Source of the DNA: Zooshikella sp050749885
GTDB lineage: Bacteria > Pseudomonadota > Gammaproteobacteria > Pseudomonadales > Zooshikellaceae
Direction of reading: 5' to 3'
Assembly (NCBI RefSeq): GCF_050749885.1
Contig: NZ_JBOIUB010000004.1
Location: forward strand, 372,001 to 436,000
DNA: 64,000 nt
This document shows positions 26,846 to 36,007 of the stretch, piece after piece. The notes beneath the pieces were generated by a model. The model was not told the origin of the DNA, did not search any database, and worked only from the letters and a program-made list of their open reading frames with translations. The first letter of the stretch is position 1. Every line of letters begins with the position of its first letter. Made by a program: the position numbers and the translations under genes.

Positions 26846-28843
26846 TTATGCTGCAATTGATGTTGCCAAAGGCAAGCTAATGGTAAACCGTGTGCCTTCA
26901 GTGGGGGTAGATCTAACTTGCATTTTGCCTTTGTGATTATTCGTGATAATAAAATAGGAAACTGATAATCCTAAACCTGTTCCTGAACCCACTTCTTTTG
27001 TAGTGAAAAAAGGTTCAAAAATGCGGGTTCTCACATCGGCGGTCATCCCCACACCGTTATCTTCTACGATAATGAGTGCTTGCTGGTCTTTTCGTTCTGT
27101 TTTTATGTTTATCAATCCATCTGTGAGCGGATGAGAGCGCTGGTGTATAGCATAGGCAGCATTTTTAATTAAGTTTAATAAAACTTGCTCAATTTCATTG
27201 CTAATACAAGGTATCTTATCCAACTGTGGGTCAAAGTAAGTTCTGATTTTTATAGTGTTGAGCTCAATACTTTGTTTAATTGCCAAGTCACTATGAGCAA
27301 TTTCAAGGGTCCGTGTAATGAGTGCGTGTAATTGAGTAGGTTGCAGCTCACGGTTACTTCTTCGACTGAACTGTAACATATTATTGACTATTTTTGATGC
27401 GCGTTGTCCGGCATCTTGTATATTACTCAAAAAGCGAGATATGCCTCTTTCTTCCAGATACTGGTTTAACGACTGTATATCAATGTGTAACTTTTCAGCT
27501 AGCGCTTGGTTTTTTATTAAATTAGGGGAGAGGCGTCGTTGAATATTCTGCGCACTGTGCACTATGCCACCCAGAGGATTATTGATTTCATGAGCCATCC
27601 CTGCGGCGAGTCCCCCAACAGATATCATTTTTTCATTTTGTACTATGGCTTCTTCAATAAACAGTCGTTGAGTAATGTCATCCAACCGAATAACAGCCCC
27701 TTTTTTCGAAGAGGCATTGATCTCTGGTGAACTGGTAAGAGGGTAAACAACAATATCGAAATAATGAATTTCCTGGCTGGGTTGTGTTATAGCGACTTTT
27801 TCAATAGTTTGTGTTTGATTAACAGCTAGAGCCTTGTTAATCGTATCCTGATACTTTTCTAAAAAGGTAATGACCTGGTAAACCGACTTACCATAGGCAT
27901 CATTTGCACTAATACCAAAGAGCAAACAGGCTTGTTTGTTCCATTGTTGAATATGTTGGGATTGTTCAATAGCGATCAGTGCTGAAGGCATTGAGTCGAT
28001 AATATCACTTAAATATTTTCTTAAGTCTGTCAGTTTTTGCTCAATATGTGTGCGTACTTGTACTTCTAGTGCCAGTTTTTTATTTGTGCGCTGGGTTTCC
28101 AGGGCAAGGGTCTGTGCTTGCTGACGGGCTTTTTCTGCTTGATCTCGGGCATTGATCAATTGTTGATCTCGGGCTTGAATTTTGTTGAGCATTTTATTGA
28201 ATGCCGTAGCTAAGATACCAAGTTCGTCATTATTAAACTTAGTTGCTCGTACATTGTAGTTTTCAAAGTCTGAGATAGTATGGGCTTGCTCAATTAAATG
28301 GAGGATTGGGTGAATAATTATATGCTTCACTCGACGTATTGCTAAAATACAAACCAGTCCGGCAGTGGCTATTATCGCTAGAATGGCAATATGAATTGCA
28401 AGTACTAATACATTGGATAGTGAAGGCTTGGCGGTAAGTATCAGGGTAACTGTTTGTTGTTTTTGAGGAAGATGAACCATAAACTGACTTTTTTCGGTAC
28501 TGAGTTCTGGCTGGCTCTCCGTATTTTGAAACGAAAGTAATAACTGTTTATTTGAGTCAAGTATATTGATTGATTGTAACGAAGTGAGAGAGCTGAGATT
28601 GGCAAGAAAGCTTTGACTTGTCTGAGGAGAGTCTAAGAGGTATGCAACTAAAACAGGATTACCAAATAATGCTTCAATTTGGTGTAACGGTTGGGTGATG
28701 TTGTATTCTCGTGAAATCAAATAGGTGGTGATGGTCAGTGCGCCACAGGCAATAAGCACTAACGAGGTCGTTACAGAAATCAGCAGCATGAGCAACTTGC
28801 CGCTGATTGAGTCATTTGCTAAGTATCGGCGAAAACTAGCCAT
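26846..28843 (-). CDS. Membrane sensor histidine kinase (HAMP-PAS-HisKA-HATPase)
   Basis: The protein is 665 residues from ATG 28843, chosen because it places a short basic N-terminus before membrane segment 1. It has a periplasmic loop (about 45-140), a second membrane segment (about 148-172), a HAMP linker, a coiled coil, a PAS domain (SMPSALIAIEQSQHIQQWN) and a phosphoacceptor H-box GMAHEINNPLGG. The ATP-binding domain has LLNLIKNAAYAI, VEDNGVGM and GTGLGLSVSYFI. Order and type match PA4398 of P. aeruginosa, a kinase linked to motility (from memory). panE and the response regulator lie upstream on the same strand, so they may be its partners. Confidence 0.9.
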   Translation of the reverse strand: MASFRRYLANDSISGKLLMLLISVTTSLVLIACGALTITTYLISREYNITQPLHQIEALFGNPVLVAYLLDSPQTSQSFLANLSSLTSLQSINILDSNKQLLLSFQNTESQPELSTEKSQFMVHLPQKQQTVTLILTAKPSLSNVLVLAIHIAILAIIATAGLVCILAIRRVKHIIIHPILHLIEQAHTISDFENYNVRATKFNNDELGILATAFNKMLNKIQARDQQLINARDQAEKARQQAQTLALETQRTNKKLALEVQVRTHIEQKLTDLRKYLSDIIDSMPSALIAIEQSQHIQQWNKQACLLFGISANDAYGKSVYQVITFLEKYQDTINKALAVNQTQTIEKVAITQPSQEIHYFDIVVYPLTSSPEINASSKKGAVIRLDDITQRLFIEEAIVQNEKMISVGGLAAGMAHEINNPLGGIVHSAQNIQRRLSPNLIKNQALAEKLHIDIQSLNQYLEERGISRFLSNIQDAGQRASKIVNNMLQFSRRSNRELQPTQLHALITRTLEIAHSDLAIKQSIELNTIKIRTYFDPQLDKIPCISNEIEQVLLNLIKNAAYAIHQRSHPLTDGLINIKTERKDQQALIIVEDNGVGMTADVRTRIFEPFFTTKEVGSGTGLGLSVSYFIITNNHKGKMQVRSTPTEGTRFTISLPLATSIAA

Positions 28844-29051
28844 AAATGAAAAATACCTAGAAAAATAGACCATTATTGCCATATAAAGGCGCTGTTTACT
28901 ATTAATGTATTTACGATGAACAGCTTTTGTATACTGTGATATTTTACAACATAAAACGCATAAGATGCTTTTCAAGGTAGGATAGTTGCTCAAATATGCA
29001 ATGCCTTTTGCTATGGATAATTTTTTTGTCCCTATTAGCTGAATTCACGTC

Positions 29052-30032
29052 TTAAAAGATGCCTTTTTGTGCCAGCTGCACCATTAATGCTGTATGTGAG
29101 GGTAATAATAACCCAAGCTGCTTTGCTTCTGATAGGATAAAACCATTGATATACATCAGTTCTGTTGGACGTTGGTGGGTAGCGTCCATATACGTTGATG
29201 AGTAATTTTCAGCAGTTTGTTTTAGTACATGGCAAACATGTTGAAAGAGTGGTGTTGTTAGTGCTATTTGCTTGTTATCTAAAAATTGCTCTGTTTCTTG
29301 GCAAAGTTTTTCTACCCATTTTAGTCGATTGGGGCTGGTAAGTAATTCGCCATTTTTACATTCAAATAAAACAGTTAAGCCGTTGATACAAGCATTGATT
29401 GCAAGTTTTTGCCATAGAAGAGGCTGAATTTCATTAATAAATGTTACTTGCTGACCATATGTTATTAATTGCTGTTGAAAAATAGCAGAAAAATGCGGGT
29501 GAGTATCAGATGAGGTATGCCAGGGACCAATTGTGGTCTGGCCTAACCCTGCATGAACCACATGCAGGAAGTCTGTAGTATAAGCTCCTTGAGTGGTTGA
29601 GCCACACCAGAGTGTATGCATAGGGAACTGCTCTTTTACAGCCTGCTGGCTACCCATGCCATTTTGTAACAGTAATATATGAGCTTGAGGGTGGAGGGTG
29701 TGTTGAATAGCTGTTAAGGCGCTTAATGTATCTTGTGCTTTTGTGGTGACGATTAGCTTGAGAATAGGTGATGAGTAACTTCGAATATTCGCGAGTCGAC
29801 ATTCACGAATGCAGGGAATATTCTGGGAGGTTTTTTGATAAGAGAGTTTGGTGGCTGTTAGGGCAGTACTTGGGTCATTTGTATATTGAAGGTAGCGCTC
29901 AGGCTTAACCAGAATAATACTGTTTGGTGCAAGGTCATAGGCCCATAAGCACCCCATAGCGCCACCTCCTAATATAAACCAAGGGGCAGTCTGGAAATGC
30001 TCAGGGGAGGAGGGGACATTTGTTTTGGTCAT
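29052..30032 (-). CDS. panE: 2-dehydropantoate 2-reductase PanE
   Basis: PanE reduces ketopantoate to pantoate with NADPH in pantothenate synthesis. The 326-residue protein has the dinucleotide-binding motif FILGGGAMGCLWA (about 19-31). The C-terminal domain has the catalytic-lysine region LLWQKLAINACINGLTVLFECKNGEL and ends with YMDATHQRPTELMYINGFI, the substrate-binding Ser/Glu region. Its start overlaps the stop of the upstream response regulator by one base (TAATG). The gene order matches PA4396-PA4397 of P. aeruginosa. Confidence 0.93.
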   Translation of the reverse strand: MTKTNVPSSPEHFQTAPWFILGGGAMGCLWAYDLAPNSIILVKPERYLQYTNDPSTALTATKLSYQKTSQNIPCIRECRLANIRSYSSPILKLIVTTKAQDTLSALTAIQHTLHPQAHILLLQNGMGSQQAVKEQFPMHTLWCGSTTQGAYTTDFLHVVHAGLGQTTIGPWHTSSDTHPHFSAIFQQQLITYGQQVTFINEIQPLLWQKLAINACINGLTVLFECKNGELLTSPNRLKWVEKLCQETEQFLDNKQIALTTPLFQHVCHVLKQTAENYSSTYMDATHQRPTELMYINGFILSEAKQLGLLLPSHTALMVQLAQKGIF

Positions 30033-31021
30033 TACGTACCAGAGGATTTATTGGCTATTAGCTCTGGTTTCCAATGTGTAACTGTAATCATACCGGTTTC
30101 AAATGACTTTGCTAACTGGCTACGTGCAATAACCAGAATTTGTTCATGAGTAGGTAATTTCTGTTTGTTATCGGCTATACAAATACTGATGCCTACTTTG
30201 ATAGACAAATAGCCGACAGATGTTTTAAATGCTTTCAGGTTTAGTCCCGCATGAAGTCGCCTAAAACCTTTGACATTAAATGCTTCCAGATCATCATGCG
30301 TTGTAATGACTGCAAACTGTTCTTCTCCTGTTCGCGATAAAATATCCATTGGACGGATCAGCTGGTGTAATCGGCGTGCCATACCACGGATAATTTCTTG
30401 ATAAATCGCTAAGCCATATTTTTCTTGAATGTCTTTACCGTTTTGCAGTGCGACTACGAGTAAGCAGCAAGCTGCTTCACGAGACTCCACATGTCGTAGG
30501 GCATCACTCAACCGTTGCAGGCAGTAACGCAGATTACCCAGCCCCGTCAGAGGGTCAACCAGATTGCGTTTTTCCAGCACATTCATATTGTCAGTCAGCA
30601 GCTTATTTTCTTCTAATAAGCGGTTTTGCATGGAGGAAATGCGGTCAGCTGCGTAAATTCTGGGTAGTAACTGGTCATTCATGACGGACTTATTGATGAA
30701 ATCATCAACTCCTCGGTCAAATGCTTCTTTTAATGCACTGACACCTTCCTTCGCTGTAAGCAGCATGACATACGTAAAGTGATGTAGATTACTGTCGAGT
30801 ATGCGCACTTGATCCGTAAGTTCAAGCCCATCCATTTCAGGCATTAGCCAGTCAGCAATCAAAATATTGGCGGCTCGTTTTTCAAGTTGTTTTAAGGCTT
30901 CGTTAGCACTGCTGGCAAAACGAATATCTTTGAAACCGGCAGCCGTTAAGGCGCGTCCTATCATAATGCTACTGAACTTTGCATCATCGACCACAAGAAT
31001 AGGGGTATTCAGATTCGCCAT
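30032..31021 (-). CDS. Response regulator with degenerate GGDEF domain
   Basis: This 329-residue protein has an N-terminal receiver domain with VVDDAKFS (acid pocket), the phosphoacceptor Asp in ILIADWLMPEMDG, and a conserved Lys (INKSV). It is joined by a coiled-coil linker to a C-terminal GGDEF-type domain (LVDPLTGLGNLRYC). The signature loop reads RTGEEQF instead of GG(D/E)EF, so diguanylate cyclase activity is doubtful and a regulatory or c-di-GMP-independent role is likely. It starts the regulator-panE-kinase unit. The same gene occurs next to panE in Pseudomonas (PA4396, from memory). Confidence 0.9.
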   Translation of the reverse strand: MANLNTPILVVDDAKFSSIMIGRALTAAGFKDIRFASSANEALKQLEKRAANILIADWLMPEMDGLELTDQVRILDSNLHHFTYVMLLTAKEGVSALKEAFDRGVDDFINKSVMNDQLLPRIYAADRISSMQNRLLEENKLLTDNMNVLEKRNLVDPLTGLGNLRYCLQRLSDALRHVESREAACCLLVVALQNGKDIQEKYGLAIYQEIIRGMARRLHQLIRPMDILSRTGEEQFAVITTHDDLEAFNVKGFRRLHAGLNLKAFKTSVGYLSIKVGISICIADNKQKLPTHEQILVIARSQLAKSFETGMITVTHWKPELIANKSSGT

Positions 31022-31459
31022 AATATACTTCTTATGTACCGCTTTATTGTTGTTTACTTTAGAAAACGCTTGAGCATTCGTTTTACAATAGCTTAAGAGG
31101 CAGCATAAACTGCTGAAATTCGACAGAAAAGCTGATTATTAAGATATAATAACAGGCCGTGATATCTGTCAAATTATTGTATTGGCTCTAAGTTTAGCCA
31201 ATTTACTGCTAATTGGTGGAGCTATTTTTGCTTTTATTTTGTTCTCGTTGTGTAAAAGCTAGGTTTGTATTATGTGTGCATTATAGGCCAGATAGCACTT
31301 TGTAAATGTTGTGCTGTCTGTTGTTTAACGGGTTCCTGTCGTGAATTGTTGAGCAGATTCATAGAATATCTTTGAGCAGTAGTAAAAAATTTTAGAACGA
31401 CTGTTGGTTTATAAATAGGTGTAGACCTTACTTTTATTTGGTGAATGGAGAAATAGTTA
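31022..31459. other. Divergent intergenic region before the response regulator and yajQ
   Basis: These 438 bases separate divergent genes and hold no supported coding sequence. A TATAAT at about 31146 on the plus strand has a TCGACA 19 bases upstream, a poor and distant promoter candidate. Nothing else is clear. Confidence 0.4.
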
Positions 31460-31942
31460 ATGCCTTCGTTTGATATTGTATCTGAGGTAGATTTGCATGA
31501 ACTTAACAATGCAGTAGATCAAGCTAATCGAGAACTGGATAAACGCTATGACTTTAGAGGTGTTGAAGCATCATATAAGTTGCAGGATGAGACAGTATCT
31601 CTTACTGCCGATGCCGACTTTCAATTACAGCAAATGATTGACTTACTGCAAACCCGTATGGTTAAGCGTGGTATCGATATCAAGTGTCTTGAAATTAAAG
31701 ATCACTATGGCTCAGGCAAGCAAGTGAAACAGGATATCACTGTAAAGCAAGGCCTTGATAAAGATACGTGTAAGAAAATTGTTAAGCGGATAAAAGATGC
31801 AAAGTTGAAGGTTCAAGCATCAATCCAAGGGGATAAAGTACGAGTGACAGGGAAAAAGCGGGATGATTTGCAAGAGGCTATTGCGCTTTTGAAGGAAGCT
31901 GATTTAGATCTGCCGCTTCAATACAATAACTTTAGGGACTAA
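31460..31942 (+). CDS. yajQ: YajQ family nucleotide (c-di-GMP)-binding protein
   Basis: YajQ is a small cytoplasmic protein with two ferredoxin-like folds; Xanthomonas and Pseudomonas homologues bind c-di-GMP and influence virulence genes. The 160-residue sequence matches along its length: MPSFDIVSEVDLHELNNAVDQANRELDKRYDFRG, then QDITVKQGLDKDTCKKIVK and the conserved end FRD. The start ATG has GGAG nearby. It stands alone, divergent from the degenerate-GGDEF regulator, as in Pseudomonas. Confidence 0.96.
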   Translation: MPSFDIVSEVDLHELNNAVDQANRELDKRYDFRGVEASYKLQDETVSLTADADFQLQQMIDLLQTRMVKRGIDIKCLEIKDHYGSGKQVKQDITVKQGLDKDTCKKIVKRIKDAKLKVQASIQGDKVRVTGKKRDDLQEAIALLKEADLDLPLQYNNFRD

Positions 31943-31980
31943 ATAGTTGAGTGATATGTTACCCATAACGAAGGGTAGAT

Positions 31981-32005
31981 AAGGGACACACTGTCGTTGT
32001 CCCTT
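31981..32005. terminator. Convergent terminator between yajQ and ampG
   Basis: An 8-bp stem (aagggaca / tgtccctt) with a nine-base loop lies between the convergent genes. T-runs are poor on both sides, so this is a moderate candidate serving either direction. Confidence 0.55.
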
Positions 32006-32041
32006 GGTTTGATTAACGGTTGATATCTTGTAGCGCTTAGT

Positions 32042-33355
32042 TTAGGTCGATTGTGACGCATTGACTGGTTTGGCCGCTAGTGTACTCTCATCATCGGGTT
32101 GAGCTGGAGGCTTTGGGGCTGAATGAGTGGCTCCATTCCACGGCGCAATATAAAAGAGGAGTAGCATGCCTGGAATCGCCAATACTGTGCAAAAGATAAA
32201 AAAGTGAGTCCAACCTAACCACTCGGCAAAATAACCACTAAAGGTATTCAGTGTTGTACGTGGTAATGCTGCTAAGGCAGTAAATAAGGCAAACTGAGTG
32301 GCTGCATGCGCCTTGCTGGTTGTTTTTGCAATAAAGGCAACAGATGCTGCAGTGCCAAGACCAACACCTAAATACTCAAAACTGATTATGAGCGCAAGCA
32401 GCCATAAGTTTTTTTCAGCCTCTGCTAACCATGCAAAACCAAGAATAGAGATTATCTGCACAAATCCGAAAAGCCAAAGTGATCGGTTGATACCAATGCG
32501 GATCATAATTAATCCACCCAGTAATCCTCCAAAAATCATTGGCCAAAGACCTGCATGTTTTGCAATCAATCCAATTTCCGTAAGACTGTAGCCTTTGTCT
32601 AAGTAAAAAGCCGTTGATAGTGCTGTTGCTAAATTATCACCCAGTTTATAGAGCACCATAAAACTTAAAACAGCTAAAGCATAACGAAGTCCGTGACGAG
32701 TAAAAAACTCATGAAATGGTTCAATGACGGCTGAGTGAAATGTTGGGCGAGGAGGAAGCTGATGCTTGGGTTCAGCAATACTCAACGTAAGACCAATACC
32801 TATCAGGAGAAATAAGGCAATAATTAAAAATACTGTTGACCAGGGGAGTGTATCTGCAAGAATCAGTGCTAAAGACCCAGGAATCAAACCAGAGAGGCGG
32901 TAGGTATTAATATGTAATGAGTTACCTAGGCCAAGCTCCTCATCAGGTAATATTTCCCGTCTATAAGCATCAATCACAATATCCTGGCTGGCACTAAAGA
33001 AGGCAATAGCCGTTGAAATTATAGCTACCCATATTAGGTCTGTTGGATCAACTAATGCGTAGCCGCAAACACATATCAATAAGGCTATTTGAGAAATTAA
33101 CATCCAACCGCGACGTAAACCCAGCCATGGCAATTTGACTGAGTCCATGATTGGCGACCAGATAAACTTCCAGGCATAAGGGATTTGTACAAGCGTTAAT
33201 AAGCCAATTTCTTTGAGGCCTATACCCTCCGTACGAAGCCATGCCGGTAGCATGGAAATTAAAATATATAAGGGTAAACCCGACACTAAACCTGTAAAGA
33301 GACAGATTAACATTCGGCGATTAAGAATCGATTGAAAAAAGGGCGTCATTTTCAT
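32042..33355 (-). CDS. ampG: AmpG-family muropeptide permease (MFS)
   Basis: AmpG imports GlcNAc-anhydro-MurNAc muropeptides from the periplasm for recycling; AmpD in this window acts on the products. The 437-residue protein has about 12-14 membrane helices and the family landmarks SGLPLYILISMLPAWLRTEGI, LTLVQIPYAWKFIWSPIMDSVKLPWLGLRRGWM and ASQDIVIDAYRREIL. The C-terminal cytoplasmic tail is Pro- and Ala-rich. It lies near yajQ as PA4393 does in P. aeruginosa (from memory). Confidence 0.93.
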   Translation of the reverse strand: MKMTPFFQSILNRRMLICLFTGLVSGLPLYILISMLPAWLRTEGIGLKEIGLLTLVQIPYAWKFIWSPIMDSVKLPWLGLRRGWMLISQIALLICVCGYALVDPTDLIWVAIISTAIAFFSASQDIVIDAYRREILPDEELGLGNSLHINTYRLSGLIPGSLALILADTLPWSTVFLIIALFLLIGIGLTLSIAEPKHQLPPRPTFHSAVIEPFHEFFTRHGLRYALAVLSFMVLYKLGDNLATALSTAFYLDKGYSLTEIGLIAKHAGLWPMIFGGLLGGLIMIRIGINRSLWLFGFVQIISILGFAWLAEAEKNLWLLALIISFEYLGVGLGTAASVAFIAKTTSKAHAATQFALFTALAALPRTTLNTFSGYFAEWLGWTHFFIFCTVLAIPGMLLLFYIAPWNGATHSAPKPPAQPDDESTLAAKPVNASQST

Positions 33356-33470
33356 TTATTAACCAAAACAACTTATGCATTGTGTTAATAATAATTTTAA
33401 TACTGTTAATGGCCTTTAAAATTGTTATTAACACGATATTTAAAAAATATACAGCAATTGCCAAGCTGAT

Positions 33471-33791
33471 TTAAGCGGACTCCTCAGCGTGCCATTGATA
33501 GCTGGACAATGGAACTTTATCTGCAATAAACTTAATCCCTTCCGCTAATAATAATTGTTTCTGTTTGTTATATTGTGGACTACTTTGGGGAAATGAAATT
33601 CTCCCTTTGCTATTAATAACCCGGTGCCAAGGTAACCCGGAATGTGGGGGCAGTTGACTGAGTACACTACCCACCATACGGGAATGATTTTTTAGCCCTG
33701 CCATTCGGGCGACTTGGCCATAGGTAGCCACTTTGCCCGTAGGAATCATACTGACCACTTGCCATATGCGCGCGTGTTTAGATACTTCCAT
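33471..33791 (-). CDS. Alkyltransferase-like protein (MGMT-family fold, no acceptor Cys)
   Basis: This small protein of about 106 residues resembles the DNA-binding domain of O6-alkylguanine-DNA alkyltransferase: IPTGKVATYGQVARMAG is the helix-turn-helix region. The active-site motif PCHRV reads PWHRV, with Trp replacing the alkyl-accepting Cys, as in E. coli Atl (YbaZ). It cannot repair by itself; Atl proteins mark O6-alkylguanine for nucleotide excision repair. The start is uncertain: ATG 33791 has a weak AGAG, and ATG codons at 33833 and 33836 would add 14-15 residues. Confidence 0.85.
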   Translation of the reverse strand: MEVSKHARIWQVVSMIPTGKVATYGQVARMAGLKNHSRMVGSVLSQLPPHSGLPWHRVINSKGRISFPQSSPQYNKQKQLLLAEGIKFIADKVPLSSYQWHAEESA

Positions 33792-33944
33792 ACGTTGCTC
33801 TAATCGACATTTATTCACATTCACCTTGAACATCATAGATGATTCTTTACTCAGACTCTATGACAGACAAGGCTGGCACTAAAAAGTGTCACAGTAGTAA
33901 TCAGTTGTAATCCTTAACATAAGTGTAATAGTGTTAGTAAACGA

Positions 33945-34961
33945 ATGCATTTCTTAATTAAAAGCACTCTGGTGTCGTGTTTACTGGGAATGTCTTGCTT
34001 TGTGTTTGCAGACCGTCTTGAACTCAGTAATGGCGACCAAATTTCCGGAACAATAAAGTACCTTGATCAAGAAGTATTGGTGATTAAAACCTCTTATGCG
34101 ACTATTCAGCTTAACTGGTCAAAAGTAAAAAAAATTGAAACTAAAAAGCCTGTCACGATTCTTACGCAAAGTGGTGAAACCATTCACGGAAAGTTGCTTG
34201 CAGATGGAAAAAATCACAAAGTACAGCAAGAAAATGGGCAGGTTATAGAGTTTGCTGAGCTGCAGGGTATTGATCAAATGTACCCGCAAGAGAAAAACTC
34301 CAAACCACTGAAATTTTCTGGTAAAGCGCGAGCATTTGCAGAACTTAAGGATGGGAACACTGAGTCAAAAGAGCTGAAGCTTGATCTTGATATGAACCTG
34401 GTTCACGGTATGAATCGGCATCGTTTTGAGTTTGAGTCTGAGCGTGCAGAAAAAAATGAGCGGCTAACAGAAGACAAGTTAGAGGCTAACTACAATTACG
34501 ACCGCTTTTTAGATGAGCACTGGTTCGCTAATACCTACGTGTCTTATGAAGAAGATGGTTTGAAAAACCTTAATGAGCGCACAACACTGGGGTTTGGTTT
34601 AGGTTACCAGTTTTTCAATACACCCTTACACCGTTTTTCTGTTGAGGGAGGTTTGGCTCGGGTCTGGTCTCGTTACCGTGATTCTGGTGATAGTCATGTG
34701 GATGTATTTCGTTGGGCAACTGATTATGAGAAAGCAACTGTATTTCTTGATAAGTTATCCTTTTTCCACAAGCATGAGCTACTTATTCCCCGCACAGAAG
34801 GTAATAAGTTACTGTTTGAGAGTGAAACAGGTTTAGAGTACAAGTTACCTTACAATATATCTGCTGTTCTTCAGTATGAATTAGACTACGATAATGAGCC
34901 TGATGACGGAAAAGAAAAGCGAGATTCTGCTGTTTCTGTGGGTCTAGGTTATTCGTGGTAA
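33945..34961 (+). CDS. DUF481 family outer-membrane protein
   Basis: The 338-residue protein has a Sec signal peptide (cleavage near VFA-DR, residue 22). A small beta domain (LELSNGDQISGTIKYLDQEVLVIKT) is followed by a predicted beta-barrel of the DUF481/YdiY type, with alternating strands and a terminal aromatic (GLGYSW), as in outer-membrane proteins. Homologues such as E. coli YdiY are salt- or acid-induced proteins of unknown function. It is a single gene; a large inverted repeat lies after it. Confidence 0.85.
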   Translation: MHFLIKSTLVSCLLGMSCFVFADRLELSNGDQISGTIKYLDQEVLVIKTSYATIQLNWSKVKKIETKKPVTILTQSGETIHGKLLADGKNHKVQQENGQVIEFAELQGIDQMYPQEKNSKPLKFSGKARAFAELKDGNTESKELKLDLDMNLVHGMNRHRFEFESERAEKNERLTEDKLEANYNYDRFLDEHWFANTYVSYEEDGLKNLNERTTLGFGLGYQFFNTPLHRFSVEGGLARVWSRYRDSGDSHVDVFRWATDYEKATVFLDKLSFFHKHELLIPRTEGNKLLFESETGLEYKLPYNISAVLQYELDYDNEPDDGKEKRDSAVSVGLGYSW

Positions 34962-34967
34962 TACTGA

Positions 34968-35040
34968 TTGCCGACACTTGATTTCTGTTGTGGGGTTTAT
35001 GCTTAATAAGCCTCATGTACAAAAGAAGGTGTGTCGGCAA
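34968..35040. repeat. 73-bp element with 10-bp terminal inverted repeats
   Basis: Perfect 10-bp arms (ttgccgacac at 34968-34977 and gtgtcggcaa at 35031-35040) enclose 53 bases containing a smaller dyad (gctta / taagc). It sits between two convergent genes and may be a large terminator-like structure or a palindromic repeat of REP or MITE type. Only one copy is seen in this window. Confidence 0.6.
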
Positions 35041-35106
35041 AAGCCTGTTTACTTCCCAATTGTCTTATAACAGCAAACACTTAATATCTAATCACCATCA
35101 TGAGGG

Positions 35107-35868
35107 TCATAGTCGCATGGCCCCATCGACTTCAAGAACACGTCCTGAGAAGTATTCATTTGTGAAAATAAACTCGGCTGCTTGAGCAATATCCTGAGGA
35201 CTACCCATACGCTGAAGTGGTATTGCCGCGGTCATGCGCTCCAAAGCCTCAGGCTTCATACTTGCCGTCATATCCGTGGCAATAAAGCCAGGTGCTATGG
35301 CTCCACAGCGAATGTTATAACGAGCAAGCTCTTTGGCCCAGGTGGTTGTCAGTGCAATGACCCCTGCTTTTGCTGCAGCATAATTAGTTTGACCAATGTT
35401 ACCAGAGCGGGCAATACTGGAAATATTGATGATGACACCTGATGTTTGATGCTCAATCATATGGGCTGCGACTTCTCTGCCACATAAAAATACACCCGTT
35501 AAGTTGACATCAATAACGGACTGCCACTGCTCCAGGCTGAATTTTTTGACAATTTCTCCGTTTTTGACCTTGACCAACATTCCATCCCGAAGAATACCCG
35601 CATTATTGATAAGGCCATCAATAGTGCCATGTTGATGTACAATGCTTTTAACCGCCTCTACAACATCTGTTTCTTTGGAGACATTAGCAATATGCGTTGT
35701 CACCTTAATGCCTTTCTCTTCACACTCGTTGGCTGTTTGTGTTAACAGGTCAGCATTTAAATCAACTAAGGCTATGTTAGCGCCCTGATTGGCTAAATGT
35801 AGTGCCATGGTTTTTCCCAAACCTTGGGCGCTACCCGTGATCATAATGGTGCGATTTTTAAGTTCCAT
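35107..35868 (-). CDS. SDR-family oxidoreductase (3-oxoacyl-ACP reductase-like)
   Basis: This 253-residue classical short-chain dehydrogenase has the NAD(P) motif TGSAQGLGKTMA (residues 11-22), NNAGI, and the catalytic Ser-Tyr-Lys set (NISSIARSGNIGQTNYAAAKAG). The C-terminus GRVLEVDGAMRL is FabG-like. The true substrate is uncertain: a 3-hydroxyacyl thioester or a small alcohol. GGGAG lies eight bases before the ATG. The gene order SDR, HugZ-like, fxsA, groESL matches PA4389-PA4385 in P. aeruginosa as remembered. Confidence 0.9.
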   Translation of the reverse strand: MELKNRTIMITGSAQGLGKTMALHLANQGANIALVDLNADLLTQTANECEEKGIKVTTHIANVSKETDVVEAVKSIVHQHGTIDGLINNAGILRDGMLVKVKNGEIVKKFSLEQWQSVIDVNLTGVFLCGREVAAHMIEHQTSGVIINISSIARSGNIGQTNYAAAKAGVIALTTTWAKELARYNIRCGAIAPGFIATDMTASMKPEALERMTAAIPLQRMGSPQDIAQAAEFIFTNEYFSGRVLEVDGAMRL

Positions 35869-36007
35869 GGTATTACTCCCTTATTTGATTGTTTTTATGG
35901 GGGTTTCCTTCGTTTTCGATAAATGAATTTCGTAAACAAGTTGTCATACTACGCAGGTTTTATGATGCCATCTACCTTTGTGGATAAGTGAAGGGGAGAA
36001 GAGCAAA

